The notes: generated by a model not told the origin, from the letters alone. A stretch of DNA of 31,671 nucleotides from CAVPEW01 sp050247895 (GCA_050247895.1 JBFWTJ010000004.1:1-31671); one strand, 5' to 3'; shown: positions 16,230 to 24,507, counted from the stretch's first letter. Translations and numbers: made by a program.

Positions 16230-17561
16230 TCAGACCTCCACGGTCTCGATCCGGCAGAGCTCGAGCGGGTCGTCGAGCTCCACGACGTGGTTCAGCGAGA
16301 ACCGGTACACCGGCCCCCGGTCGATGCAGTGGGGCGAGTAGGGGAAGGCCAGCGTCGAGATCAGCCCGCTCCACTCCGGCACCGGGTAGTGCAGGGCGAT
16401 GTGGGCCGCGCTCAGGGCCAGGGTGCGGGCCATGTCCTGGGTCTCGGCCGTCATGTCCATGAGGACCACGACCTCCTCGGCCTTCGACGGGTCCCCGCCA
16501 TACACCCGGGTCGTGAACCGGTAGCCCGACCCGCTGTAGATCTGGGCGCAGCGGGCCTCGATGGCCTCCTCGCAGCCCTTCAGCCACTTCTCGAACTGGC
16601 GCAGGATCACCGGATCGCGCACCGCGCCCAGCACCAGGCTCTGGTAGCCGACCATCTCCGCGCCCTCGAGCTTGACCGTGTAGACGTCGGCCTCCTCGAA
16701 GGCGCTGCCCTCGACGCGGACCCGGCGGTCGTCGAGCGCGGCGTAGGTCGAGGCCAGCGTGTTGATGGTGCCCGACGGCTCGTGGATCAGGTACGGGTCG
16801 CGGTTCTCGTACAGGCCGTGGGAGGCCACGCTGCCCGGCGTGCAGCGCATCGTCGGGTTGAGCGGGACGATCGTGAAGCCCTCGTCGTCGACCTCGCAGT
16901 ACATCGAGTCGGGGTGCCGGCGGGACTCGACGGGGGCCGCACCGCACTCCAGGGTCTTGGCCGCGTGCCACACCGGGCCCGGGGCCACGCCCTTGGCCAG
17001 CGGGACCGCGGCGTAGATCGAGGCGTCGGTCGTCCGGCCCGCGATGACGATGTCGGCACCGGCGTCGAGCGCGCCCTGGAAGGCCTCGGCGCCCTGCATG
17101 CCCACGATGGTCGAGCTGCGGTCCAGCACGTCCTCGGTCAGCTCGGGGGCACCGGCCAGCGGGCGGATGCGGCCGTCGACCAGCTTGCGCTTGAGCACGG
17201 TGACGTCCTGCTCGGAGTCGACCAGGCCGAGGGTGAAGTGCAGGCCCTCCTCGCGGGCGATCTCCTCGACGATGTCGCGCATCCAGGCCAGGTGCCGGCG
17301 CGAGCCCGAGCCGCCCGACGAGCCGATGAGCAACGGGATGCCGTTGCGCCGGGCGCCCAGCACCATGAGGCGCACGTCGCGCTTCACGCCGTCGCGCCCG
17401 AACAGGGTCTGGCCCGCGCCCAGCGGGTTGGGCCCGTCGTCGACCGAGCCCGAGTCGCAGCCGATGAAGTCGGGCTGCATCTCCAGCCCGCGCTCGAAGG
17501 TCTCCTCCAGGAAACCCGACCCGACCATGCCGGTCGCGGCGAGGAACGATGCCTTTGCCAT
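16230..17561 (-). CDS. AtuA-family protein (acyclic terpene utilisation, DUF1446)
   Basis: A 443-residue member of the AtuA/DUF1446 family, named after a gene of the Pseudomonas citronellol/geraniol pathway whose biochemical role is unsettled. Family marks seen include FIGCDSGSVDDGPNPLG near residue 40, LIGSSGGSGSRRHLAW near 85, VGMQGAEAFQGALDAGADIVIAGRTTD near 155 and the GAAPVESR segment near 210. ATG at 17561 is preferred because GGGGGAG lies just upstream. An ATG nine codons earlier lacks this. The geranyl-CoA carboxylase genes that accompany AtuA in Pseudomonas are absent, so the classical Atu route is not encoded here. DUF4387 follows as its presumed partner. Confidence 0.88.
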   Translation of the reverse strand: MAKASFLAATGMVGSGFLEETFERGLEMQPDFIGCDSGSVDDGPNPLGAGQTLFGRDGVKRDVRLMVLGARRNGIPLLIGSSGGSGSRRHLAWMRDIVEEIAREEGLHFTLGLVDSEQDVTVLKRKLVDGRIRPLAGAPELTEDVLDRSSTIVGMQGAEAFQGALDAGADIVIAGRTTDASIYAAVPLAKGVAPGPVWHAAKTLECGAAPVESRRHPDSMYCEVDDEGFTIVPLNPTMRCTPGSVASHGLYENRDPYLIHEPSGTINTLASTYAALDDRRVRVEGSAFEEADVYTVKLEGAEMVGYQSLVLGAVRDPVILRQFEKWLKGCEEAIEARCAQIYSGSGYRFTTRVYGGDPSKAEEVVVLMDMTAETQDMARTLALSAAHIALHYPVPEWSGLISTLAFPYSPHCIDRGPVYRFSLNHVVELDDPLELCRIETVEV

Positions 17562-17584
17562 GACTCCCCCTTCTCGGGATCGGT

Positions 17585-18361
17585 TCACGAGGACGGCTGG
17601 CGCACGCTCAGGCGCAGCCCTCCGCTGTCGACGCCGCCCTGTCCCACCGCCGTCTCCAGGGCGGCCGGCGCGGCGCGGTCGGCCGTGAGGTACGAGACGT
17701 CACGGCGGTAGTTGAGGAACGCGTGCCCGCCCGGCGGGCCGATCGTGGCGTAGCGCACGTCGGCCGGGATGCACAGGCTGGTGTCGGGCCCGCAGCGCTG
17801 GCTCCCCAGCCGCATCCCGCCCTCCAGGACGTGGATGATCTCGTCCTGCGAGTGGTGGTGCGACGGTCCCCGCTGCTCGGTGCCCTGGCCGGCGTGGCGG
17901 ACGTGGAAGAGCTGGATGCTGCACGTCGGGCAGGTCCCGTCGGCGAACCAGCGGGCCGACACCACCTCGCCCCGAGAGGTGAGCCACCGGCCCTCGGGGC
18001 CCACGACGTGGACCGAGTCGCCGCCCGCGCCCTGCCCGTCGGAGGGCCCGCAGTGGACCAACGACGTCGGCCCGACCGCCCTCACGGTGCAGGCCGCGCC
18101 GGTCTCGACCACCACGGCCCCGCCCGCGGGGCAGCGGGTGCCGGCGACCTCGAGCTCGCCGGCGCGGACGTAGACGCCCTCGTCGCCGTGCGACGCGGGC
18201 CAGCGCAGCGTGGCCCCGTCGTCCAGCTCGACCCGGGCCAGCCACAACGGGTAGTCGGCCGGGCTGGCCCGCCGGCTGGTCACGCCACCGGTGGTGGGGT
18301 GGCCCATGACGTGCCCGTCGACCGGCTCGACGTCGGCGACGGGCACGATCTCCAGCTTCAC
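17585..18361 (-). CDS. Cupin-domain protein (probable bicupin)
   Basis: A 258-residue protein. The second half carries a complete cupin metal motif, SHHHSQDEIIHVLEGG near residues 165-180, with three adjacent His and a Glu as likely metal ligands. The first half has a weaker cupin-like strand pattern (DEGVYVRAGELEVAG) without the full ligand set, so the protein is probably a bicupin with one active metal site. Possible roles are a dioxygenase, an isomerase or a small-molecule sensor. GTG at 18361 is 16 nt beyond the lyase stop and 23 nt before the AtuA start. I do not recognise a specific subfamily. Confidence 0.8.
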   Translation of the reverse strand: MKLEIVPVADVEPVDGHVMGHPTTGGVTSRRASPADYPLWLARVELDDGATLRWPASHGDEGVYVRAGELEVAGTRCPAGGAVVVETGAACTVRAVGPTSLVHCGPSDGQGAGGDSVHVVGPEGRWLTSRGEVVSARWFADGTCPTCSIQLFHVRHAGQGTEQRGPSHHHSQDEIIHVLEGGMRLGSQRCGPDTSLCIPADVRYATIGPPGGHAFLNYRRDVSYLTADRAAPAALETAVGQGGVDSGGLRLSVRQPSS

Positions 18362-18377
18362 GGGCCGACCCCGGCCC

Positions 18378-19298
18378 TCACGGCACCAGGCCGAGCGCCC
18401 GGGCCCACTGCAGGCCGGCCCGGGCCGCACCCAGGTAGGACGACTTGACCCGCCGGGCCGCGCCGTCGGGCCCCACGAGCTCGGCCGGCTCGCCGGTGCG
18501 CTCGGCCTCGACGGCGGCCCGGTCCATGGCCTGCCACTCCTCCAGCTCGGCCGGCGTCGGGCTGAAGACCTCGTTGACCACCGGGGCGTGGCTCGACTCC
18601 TTGGTCAGCATCCCGAAGTAGCCGAGGTCGCGGGTCTCGGTGGCGAAGGCCCGCAGGCCGTCGAGGTCGTCGGGGTCGCCGCCCCACATGCCGCTGATCG
18701 GGTAGCGGACGCCGGCGGCCCGGGCGTCGACGAGGACCTTGGACCGCAGGAACAGGGTCTCGGTGCCCGCCGCGGTCCAGCGGTAGCCGAGGGCCTCGCA
18801 CAGGTCGCCGCCCCGCGACACCGCACCGCCCAGGTGCGCGACGCGCTCGGAGGCCATGGCGATCTCGTACGCCGTGCGCAGGGCCTGGGCGGTCTCGAGG
18901 ATCGGGTACATGACCACCCGGCCCGGCTCGAGGCCCCGCTCCCGTTCGACGTTGGCGATCAGCGCGTCGGCCGCGACCACGTCGTGGGGTCCCCGCACGC
19001 CGGGCACCACGATCCCGGCCAGGCCCTCGACGCACACGTCGAGCAGGTCGCGCAGCATGTAGCCCGAGTCGGGCGGGCGGACCCGCACGTACTGGCGGGG
19101 TCCCTGGCCGCCGACCCGCTTGACGTGGTCGGCCACCGCGGCCCGGGCCGCCCGGCGCTCGTCCTCGCCGAAGGGCGTGCGCGGCTCGGACAGGTCGATG
19201 ATCAGGGCGTCGGCGCCCGACGACATGGCCGCCTCGACGGCGTCGATGCGGTCGCCGGGCACGAACTGGAGCGAGCGGAGCGCGATCTCAGAACGCAT
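18378..19298 (-). CDS. HpcH/HpaI aldolase / citrate lyase beta-like protein
   Basis: A 306-residue TIM-barrel protein of the CitE/HpcH family, which cleaves or forms C-C bonds in hydroxyacyl-CoAs and related acids with Mg2+. It has the opening RSLQFVPGDR, the metal ligands Glu135 in PILETAQAL and Asp165 in GGDLCEALG, and Arg72 in YVRVRPP for carboxylate or CoA binding. The usual DLEDAV box after strand 2 is altered to IDLSEP, which sets it apart from typical malyl-CoA or citramalyl-CoA lyases. The ATG at 19298 overlaps the amidohydrolase stop by 11 nt. With AtuA, DUF4387 and the cupin downstream, a lyase acting on a branched hydroxyacyl-CoA is plausible but unproven. Confidence 0.85.
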   Translation of the reverse strand: MRSEIALRSLQFVPGDRIDAVEAAMSSGADALIIDLSEPRTPFGEDERRAARAAVADHVKRVGGQGPRQYVRVRPPDSGYMLRDLLDVCVEGLAGIVVPGVRGPHDVVAADALIANVERERGLEPGRVVMYPILETAQALRTAYEIAMASERVAHLGGAVSRGGDLCEALGYRWTAAGTETLFLRSKVLVDARAAGVRYPISGMWGGDPDDLDGLRAFATETRDLGYFGMLTKESSHAPVVNEVFSPTPAELEEWQAMDRAAVEAERTGEPAELVGPDGAARRVKSSYLGAARAGLQWARALGLVP

Positions 19299-20577
19299 CG
19301 GGGTCCTCCACGAACTGGGTCGGGACCTCGTGGCCGAACAGCTCGGAGGCGTTGCGCCAGGCGACCTTGGCCGCGACCTCGGCCGGCAGGTGGGCCAGCT
19401 GGTCGTGGAGCACCGCCTGGGTGTGGGGCCACAGCGAGTCGAGGTGCGGGTAGTCCGACTCCACGGTCACGTGGTCCTCGCCGATGCGGTCCAGGGTGCG
19501 GAAGGCCGTGGGGTCGTTGATGGCGCAGAAGTAGAAGTTCCGTCGCAGCGCCTCGGCGGGGGTCACCTCGGCCGAGGGCCAGGTGCCGTAGATGACCTGG
19601 TAGCGCTGCATGTGGTCGAGCCGGTCGAGCAGGGACGCGACCCAGCCGATGCCGCCCTCGGACATGCAGATCCTCAGGTCGGGGAAGCGCACCGGGATGC
19701 CCGAGAACAGCCAGTCGACGGCGTAGAAGAGCGCGTGGGCGGCGAAGAGCACGCCGACGGTCTCGAACGGTGCGCCGGGGCTGGGCTCGGGGGGCGTGGA
19801 CGCCGAGCCGACGTGGAGGCAGACCACGGTGCCGGTCTCCTCGCAGGCCCGCAGGAACGGGTCCCAGTGGTCGCCGTGCAGCCCGGGCAGCCCGAGCTGG
19901 GCCGGGCCCTCGGTGAAGGCCACCGCCCGCACGCCGCGCTCGGCGTTGCGCCGGACCTCCTCGCCCGCCTGCACCGGGTCGCGCAGCCAGGCCAGCTGGG
20001 AGCCGACGAAGCGGCCCGGGTGGGCCTGGACCCACTCCTCGAGGTACCAGTCGTTCCAGGCCCGCACCACGGCCAGGGCCAGGTCCTCGTCCACGCCGAG
20101 CTGGAGCCGCTGGCCCGCGAACCCGCCGAGCCCGGACGGGAAGTTCAACGAGGCGTAGATGCCGTTGAGGTCCATGTCCCGGACCCGGTGCGCGGGGTCC
20201 CAGGCGCCGCGGCGCATGTGGTCGAACCGGGTCGGCTCGAACGCCTCCTCCAGGGGCCGGCCGACCACGGCGGCCAGGCCGAGCGAGGCCTGGGGGCGCC
20301 CGTCGAAGACCCACTGCTGGTTGCCGTCTTCGGTCTCGACGACCCGGGGCGCCCGGTCGGCCAGGTGGCGGGGGACCCGGCCCTCGAAGAGGTGGGCCGG
20401 CTCGACCACGTGGTCGTCGGTCGAGATGATCGGCCAGTGGCGGGGCTGGCGCCCGGGCTCGGGCAGGAAGGTGACGCCGCCCGTGGCCGGCTTCGGGCGC
20501 TCGCCGAGGCGGACCGTGCGGTCGCGCATCCCGGCGAAGCGCTCCTCCAGCGCGGCGCGGTCAGCCACCGCCGACAC
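19288..20577 (-). CDS. Amidohydrolase family protein (Amidohydro_2, ACMSD-like)
   Basis: A 429-residue metal-dependent TIM-barrel protein. The N-terminal ISTDDHVVEP box replaces the HxH pair and is typical of the Amidohydro_2 branch common in actinobacteria. A histidine follows in CLHVGS, then the FPDLRICMSEGGIGWV segment, and the catalytic Asp in VESDYPHLDSLWPHT. This branch contains decarboxylases and C-C or C-N hydrolases acting on carboxylated ring or chain compounds. GTG at 20577 gives a 17-nt overlap with the aldolase gene. A GTG at 20568 is equally possible, since neither has a clear ribosome binding site. Its operon neighbours suggest decarboxylation or ring-fragment hydrolysis. Confidence 0.87.
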   Translation of the reverse strand: MSAVADRAALEERFAGMRDRTVRLGERPKPATGGVTFLPEPGRQPRHWPIISTDDHVVEPAHLFEGRVPRHLADRAPRVVETEDGNQQWVFDGRPQASLGLAAVVGRPLEEAFEPTRFDHMRRGAWDPAHRVRDMDLNGIYASLNFPSGLGGFAGQRLQLGVDEDLALAVVRAWNDWYLEEWVQAHPGRFVGSQLAWLRDPVQAGEEVRRNAERGVRAVAFTEGPAQLGLPGLHGDHWDPFLRACEETGTVVCLHVGSASTPPEPSPGAPFETVGVLFAAHALFYAVDWLFSGIPVRFPDLRICMSEGGIGWVASLLDRLDHMQRYQVIYGTWPSAEVTPAEALRRNFYFCAINDPTAFRTLDRIGEDHVTVESDYPHLDSLWPHTQAVLHDQLAHLPAEVAAKVAWRNASELFGHEVPTQFVEDPDAF

Positions 20578-21310
20578 CGGCCAGGTCGCGGGCCGGCGCG
20601 GGAGCCCCGCCCGGCTCCTCGAAGATCTCGGGCACCGTCCGGCGGAGCCGCTCGACGTTCACCTCCCACATCTGGGGGATGAAGTACTTGTAGAAGGACG
20701 GCTTGGCCTTCTGGACGACGGCCTCGGAGACCTCGACGCCGCGGATGGCCTCGGCGTCGATCTGGATCTTGGCGCACCGCTCCAGGGTCAGCGCCTTGAC
20801 GGTGGCCTCGGCGATCGTCGACCCGGCGATCACCGCGCCGTGGTTCTTGATGAGGATGATGCTCCTGTCGCCGAGCAGGCGGGCCATGGTGTCGCCGTCG
20901 ACCAGGGGCCCCACGCCGTCGTCCTCGTAGAAGACCTGGTCGTCGTGGAGCAGGACGCCCTCCATGTTGTAGGTGGCGACCGTCCGGCGGGTCGTGGAGA
21001 ACACGGCGACCCAGTAGGAGTGGATGTGGATCACCGAGCCGACGTCGGGCCGGGCCCGGTAGATGGAGCGGTGGAACTGGGCCGCGGGCGCCGTGAGCAT
21101 CGTGCCCTCGACGACCCCGAGGTCGGCGTCCAGGCGGGCCACGTCGCGGGGCAGGGTGTCGGCGAAGTACTGGAACGGCGAGAAGTAGAAGTGGCTCGGG
21201 TCGTCCTGCGCCCGGAGGCTGACGTGGCCGCCCACCGTGCTCTCGCACCCGTGCGCGGCGAGGATCCGCCGCGAGATCGCGACCTGCTGCTGGGGGCTCA
21301 ATCCCTCCAT
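20561..21310 (-). CDS. Class II aldolase/adducin family protein
   Basis: A 249-residue member of the class II aldolase/adducin fold and the first gene of the eight-gene operon. The zinc ligands are present: His95 and His97 in VIHIHSYW and His157 in IKNHGAV. The glutamate that acts as acid/base in fuculose-phosphate aldolase (four residues before the conserved His80) is Ala here. A sugar-phosphate aldolase role is therefore unlikely, and decarboxylation or another metal-assisted reaction is possible. ATG at 21310 has a strong GGAGGAGAGG site. It lies behind an AT-rich promoter region. Confidence 0.88.
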   Translation of the reverse strand: MEGLSPQQQVAISRRILAAHGCESTVGGHVSLRAQDDPSHFYFSPFQYFADTLPRDVARLDADLGVVEGTMLTAPAAQFHRSIYRARPDVGSVIHIHSYWVAVFSTTRRTVATYNMEGVLLHDDQVFYEDDGVGPLVDGDTMARLLGDRSIILIKNHGAVIAGSTIAEATVKALTLERCAKIQIDAEAIRGVEVSEAVVQKAKPSFYKYFIPQMWEVNVERLRRTVPEIFEEPGGAPAPARDLAGVGGG

Positions 21311-21390
21311 GGCCTCTCCTCCCCTCGACCACCGAGCCGTTGGCCAGTCTCGGCCGGACCGGCCCGCTGTGTCAATAATCTTTATGATGA
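21311..21390 (-). promoter_or_regulatory. Promoter region of the aldolase-AtuA operon
   Basis: On the - strand a consensus -35 TTGACA (21370-21375) has a weak GAGACT-like -10 18 nt away, about 35 nt before the aldolase start. AATCTTTATGATGA (21377-21390) overlaps the stop codon of the preceding synthetase gene and resembles the motif at 13908 and 7716. A compact inverted repeat GGCCGG-A-CCGGCC (21352-21364) lies between the two promoter elements and could be an operator or part of a terminator. Confidence 0.45.
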
Positions 21391-23007
21391 AAAGGCGGCA
21401 GCGGCGCGCTCGGCCCGGAGGCGGAGCTCGAGCCGGTCGACCTTCATCGACTTGGTCCGCGGCACCTCGTCGGCCCGCACGACCTGGATCTCGGTCGGCA
21501 CGTTGTACTTGGCCACCCGGCCGCGCAACGTGGCCACGATCCCGTCCCGGAACGCCGCCACCACCGCCTCGTCGGACAGGTCGGCGCCCTCGGGGAAGAC
21601 CCCATCCTCGGGCACCAGCGCGCAGGCCACCGCCTGGCCGACGACCTCGTCGGTCCGGCCGAACACGTAGGCCTCGGCCACCCCGTCGCAGTCCCGCAGG
21701 GCGTTCTCCACCTCCGCCGGCGACACGTTGATGCCCTTGCACTTGATGACCTCGGCCAGCCGGGCCACGAAGTGCAGCCGGCCCTGCGCGTCGAGCCGGC
21801 CGGCGTCCCCGGTGCGGAACCAGCCGTCGGAGGTGAACGCCTTGGCCGTCACGTCCGCGTCGAGGTACGCGGTGAGGATCGCCCCCCGGAGCTGGATCTC
21901 GCCCTGCTCGCCGACGGGCACCGGCACCTCGCCCTCGGCGATGCGCAGCTCCTGGGCCGGGACCGGCGTGCCCTGGCTGTCCAGGCGCACGTCGAGCGGG
22001 TCGTCGAACCAGGTGAGGGTGCTGTAGCCGCACGACTCGGTCATGCCGTAGACGCTGGTCAAACCCTCGATGCCCAGCACGTCGATCATCATCCGCTTCT
22101 CGCCCGGGGTCGTCGCCCCGCCGCCGGTGCGCAGGCAGGACAGGTCGAAGCGGGCGAACTCGGGGTGCTCGACCATGCGCCGGGCGTGCAGGGCCAGGCC
22201 GTAGTAGATCGTGCAGCGCTCGGCCTCGATGAACCGCAGCGCCTCCAGCGGGTCGAAGCGCTCCTGCACGCAGAGCGCCACGCCGTACGACAGCGCCGAG
22301 GGGATGGCGTTGGCCGCGGCCTTGGAGAAGAACAGCGGCGTGGGCAGCCACATGCGGTCGCCCGGCGCGAAGCCCTGCCGGCCGCCGATGCCCCGACCGG
22401 TCAGGATCATCGAGCGGTGCGAGAGCAGCACCCCCTTGGGCATCCGGGTACTGCCGCTGGTGAACAGGATGTAGCCGACGTCGTCGGGCTCGGCGTCGAT
22501 CCGCAGCCCGCCGGGCGCGTCGGCGACCCCGTCGAGGCGGCGACGGCCGGCCGGCCAGCGGTGCACCCCGCCGCCCAGCACGCCCGGCACGGCCCCGGCC
22601 ACCCCCTCGAGGATCCCGGCGAAGTCCTTCTCGAAGATCTCCTCCGGCGCGGCCAGGGCCAGCACCACGGCGGCCCGCTCGACCGCCGAGCGGACCTCGG
22701 CCTCGCCGTACCAGGTGTTGACCGGCACGACCGTCGCACCCGCGGCGTGGCCGGCCAGCGTGGCCACCAGCCAGCGGGCGCCGTTGGGGAAGGCCACCGC
22801 GACCCGGTCGCCCCGCCGGACGCCCCGGTCCCGGAGCCACCCGGCCAGGGCGCCGGCCTCGGCGGCCAGCTCGGCCCAGCTCCAGCGGCCCTCGGGGGCG
22901 ACCAGCCCGTCCCGGTCCGGGTCGGTGGCGGCCAGGTGGGCGACCAGGTCGGGCAGGGTCAGGCGGGCCACGCCCTCGGTGGGCACGGGGATGTCGTGGG
23001 CGGTCAC
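21382..23007 (-). CDS. Acyl-CoA synthetase (AMP-forming), second copy
   Basis: A 541-residue ANL-superfamily ligase. The P-loop-like TSGSTRMPKG is at about 183-192, VYGMTESCG (A5) near 315, GWFRTGD near 395, and the hinge with KCKGINVSPAEVE near 425. The C-terminal lysine is in PRTKSMKVDR (Lys522). GTG at 23007 has a strong GGAGG four bases upstream. It ends the operon that begins with the thiolase-like gene, 31 nt after the second LLM gene. It shares only the family motifs with the synthetase at 12176-13852, so the two probably activate different acids, for example the entry acid and a later cleavage product. Confidence 0.92.
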   Translation of the reverse strand: MTAHDIPVPTEGVARLTLPDLVAHLAATDPDRDGLVAPEGRWSWAELAAEAGALAGWLRDRGVRRGDRVAVAFPNGARWLVATLAGHAAGATVVPVNTWYGEAEVRSAVERAAVVLALAAPEEIFEKDFAGILEGVAGAVPGVLGGGVHRWPAGRRRLDGVADAPGGLRIDAEPDDVGYILFTSGSTRMPKGVLLSHRSMILTGRGIGGRQGFAPGDRMWLPTPLFFSKAAANAIPSALSYGVALCVQERFDPLEALRFIEAERCTIYYGLALHARRMVEHPEFARFDLSCLRTGGGATTPGEKRMMIDVLGIEGLTSVYGMTESCGYSTLTWFDDPLDVRLDSQGTPVPAQELRIAEGEVPVPVGEQGEIQLRGAILTAYLDADVTAKAFTSDGWFRTGDAGRLDAQGRLHFVARLAEVIKCKGINVSPAEVENALRDCDGVAEAYVFGRTDEVVGQAVACALVPEDGVFPEGADLSDEAVVAAFRDGIVATLRGRVAKYNVPTEIQVVRADEVPRTKSMKVDRLELRLRAERAAAAFSS

Positions 23008-23038
23008 GTCGCCTCCTCGGTCGATCGGGGCACGGGTA

Positions 23039-24049
23039 TCAGGTCGGGGCGGCCGCGGCCACCGTGGCGGCCAGCTCGCCGGCCGGGTCCTCGGTGACCA
23101 GCTCGGGGGAGAGCAGCGGGACGATCCCCGCCGCCTCGTAGCGGGAGAGGTGGGCCGTGACCGAGGCGGGCGAGCCGAAGCCGTACAGGTCGTCGCACAT
23201 CTCGTCGGGCACCGCGGCCCGGGCGCCGTCGCGGTCGCCCGCCGCCTGGCGGCGGTGGACCTCGTCGACCACCGGCCCGTAGCCGGCCGCGGCGAACAGG
23301 CGGGCGTAGCCGGCGGCGGTGGCCTCGGCCGCCACGGCCCGGCGCGCCGCCCGCCGGCCCGGCCCGACCGGCCCGACCGATCCGTGGACGTAGGAGAAGA
23401 CGTGCCGGTTGCCCGCCGCCGCGGCCCGCTCGGCCAGCCGGGCCGCGGCCGACGCCGGCACCGCGTTGAGCAGGACGCCGTCGGCGACCTCGCCGGCCAG
23501 GTCGAACATCGCCGGGTTGAGGGCGGCCAGCACGATCCGGGGTGGCCGGGCCGGCACCAGGGCCGGGTCGAGCCGGAAGCCCCGCACGGCCCAGGTCGGG
23601 CCCGGCGCGTCGACCCGCTCGCCCGACAGGGCCCGGCGCAGCACCTCCACGTACTCCCGCACCCGGGCCAGCGGCCGGGCCGGGTGGTCGGCCCCGTGCC
23701 ACTGCCCGGCCACCACGGGCGACGACACGCCCAGCCCGAGCCACAGCGTGCGCCCGGGGTCGAGGGCCTGGACGGTGGCCACGGCCATGGCGGCCACGGT
23801 CGGCAGGTAGAGGGGGATCGGCAGGATGCCCGTCCCCAGGGCCAGGCCGGGCACGGCCGCCGCCGCGGCGCCGAGGAAGGACAGGGCCTCGGTGCCTCGG
23901 CCGGTGACCGTCCAGAGCGAGCCGAAGCCCCGGTCGGCCGCGGTCCGGACCAGGCCCAGGGCCGCCACCGGGCCCAGTGCGTGGACCGAGGGCGACGCCA
24001 CCACGCCGCGCCCCACGGGGCCCGCCGGCGTGCGGTCGTCGTCGCTCAC
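23039..24049 (-). CDS. LLM-class flavin/F420-dependent oxidoreductase, second copy
   Basis: A 336-residue luciferase-like protein. It has an opening around VVASPSVHALGPV, the strand GTGILPIPLYLP, the LGLGVSSPVVAGQWHG motif and LAALNPAMFDLAGEVADG. The last two match the layout of the LLM at 13958-14992. GTG at 24049 overlaps the stop of the DUF35 gene (GTGA), so it is coupled to the thiolase-like/DUF35 pair. F420 or FMN is the likely cofactor. The reaction is unknown, but a redox step on the CoA-bound or freed product of the cleavage pair is a reasonable guess. Confidence 0.87.
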   Translation of the reverse strand: MSDDDRTPAGPVGRGVVASPSVHALGPVAALGLVRTAADRGFGSLWTVTGRGTEALSFLGAAAAAVPGLALGTGILPIPLYLPTVAAMAVATVQALDPGRTLWLGLGVSSPVVAGQWHGADHPARPLARVREYVEVLRRALSGERVDAPGPTWAVRGFRLDPALVPARPPRIVLAALNPAMFDLAGEVADGVLLNAVPASAAARLAERAAAAGNRHVFSYVHGSVGPVGPGRRAARRAVAAEATAAGYARLFAAAGYGPVVDEVHRRQAAGDRDGARAAVPDEMCDDLYGFGSPASVTAHLSRYEAAGIVPLLSPELVTEDPAGELAATVAAAAPT

Positions 24050-24507
24050 GACGGGTCCCCCGTCGGGCTCGGATCGGCCGCGGCGGCCGGGAGCCGCCAG
24101 GAGAAGGTCACGCCCTCGCCCCCGTCGTCGAAGGCCGCGTCCCGGTAGGTCAGCTCGACCGCCGCGCCCAGGGCGAGGCGCGCCGCGTCGTCCGGCGTGC
24201 CGTCGAGGTCGGCCACCAGGAGCGGCCCCTCGGCCAGCTCGGCCACGACCACCGTCCAGGGCGGGTCGAAGTGGGCCAGGTAGGGCCGGTGGAAGGTGGT
24301 CCAGGACACGACCGAGCCGGTGCCGGCCACCGCGGCCCAGTCGAAGCGGTCGGTCAGGCACTCGGGGCAGCACGGTGCCGGTGGGTACCACCGGTGGCCG
24401 TGGGGCTCGCAGCGGGGCAGGTGGAGGCGGCGGGTGCCGGCGAGCAGGTCCCAGAGGACCCGGTCCTGGGGGGTGAGCACCCGGCCCGGCCGGCCGAGCG
24501 CGCTCAC
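24046..24507 (-). CDS. DUF35 / Zn-ribbon plus OB-fold protein (ChsH2-C-terminal-like)
   Basis: A 153-residue protein with an N-terminal rubredoxin-like zinc ribbon and a C-terminal OB fold. The zinc knuckle reads Cys33-x2-His36 ... Cys47-x2-Cys50, so one of the usual four cysteines is His. The OB part runs from about residue 58 (GTGSVVSWTTFHRPYL) to about 135. DUF35 proteins partner thiolase-superfamily enzymes and probably help bind or position the acyl-CoA. The GTG start at 24507 overlaps the thiolase-like stop (GTGA), the standard arrangement for such a complex. It matches the DUF35 domain that forms the Ltp2 aldolase complex in steroid degradation. Confidence 0.9.
   Translation of the reverse strand: MSALGRPGRVLTPQDRVLWDLLAGTRRLHLPRCEPHGHRWYPPAPCCPECLTDRFDWAAVAGTGSVVSWTTFHRPYLAHFDPPWTVVVAELAEGPLLVADLDGTPDDAARLALGAAVELTYRDAAFDDGGEGVTFSWRLPAAAADPSPTGDPS

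Noticed and set aside
16230..17561. Classical Atu (citronellol/geraniol) pathway
   Set aside because: Only AtuA is present. The biotin-dependent geranyl-CoA carboxylase subunits and the other Atu genes are not in the window, so the pathway name is not justified.
20561..22840. Long frame joining the class II aldolase to the synthetase region
   Set aside because: Only the part from the ATG at 21310, with a strong ribosome binding site, looks like protein. The rest is a shadow of the synthetase and crosses its promoter region.
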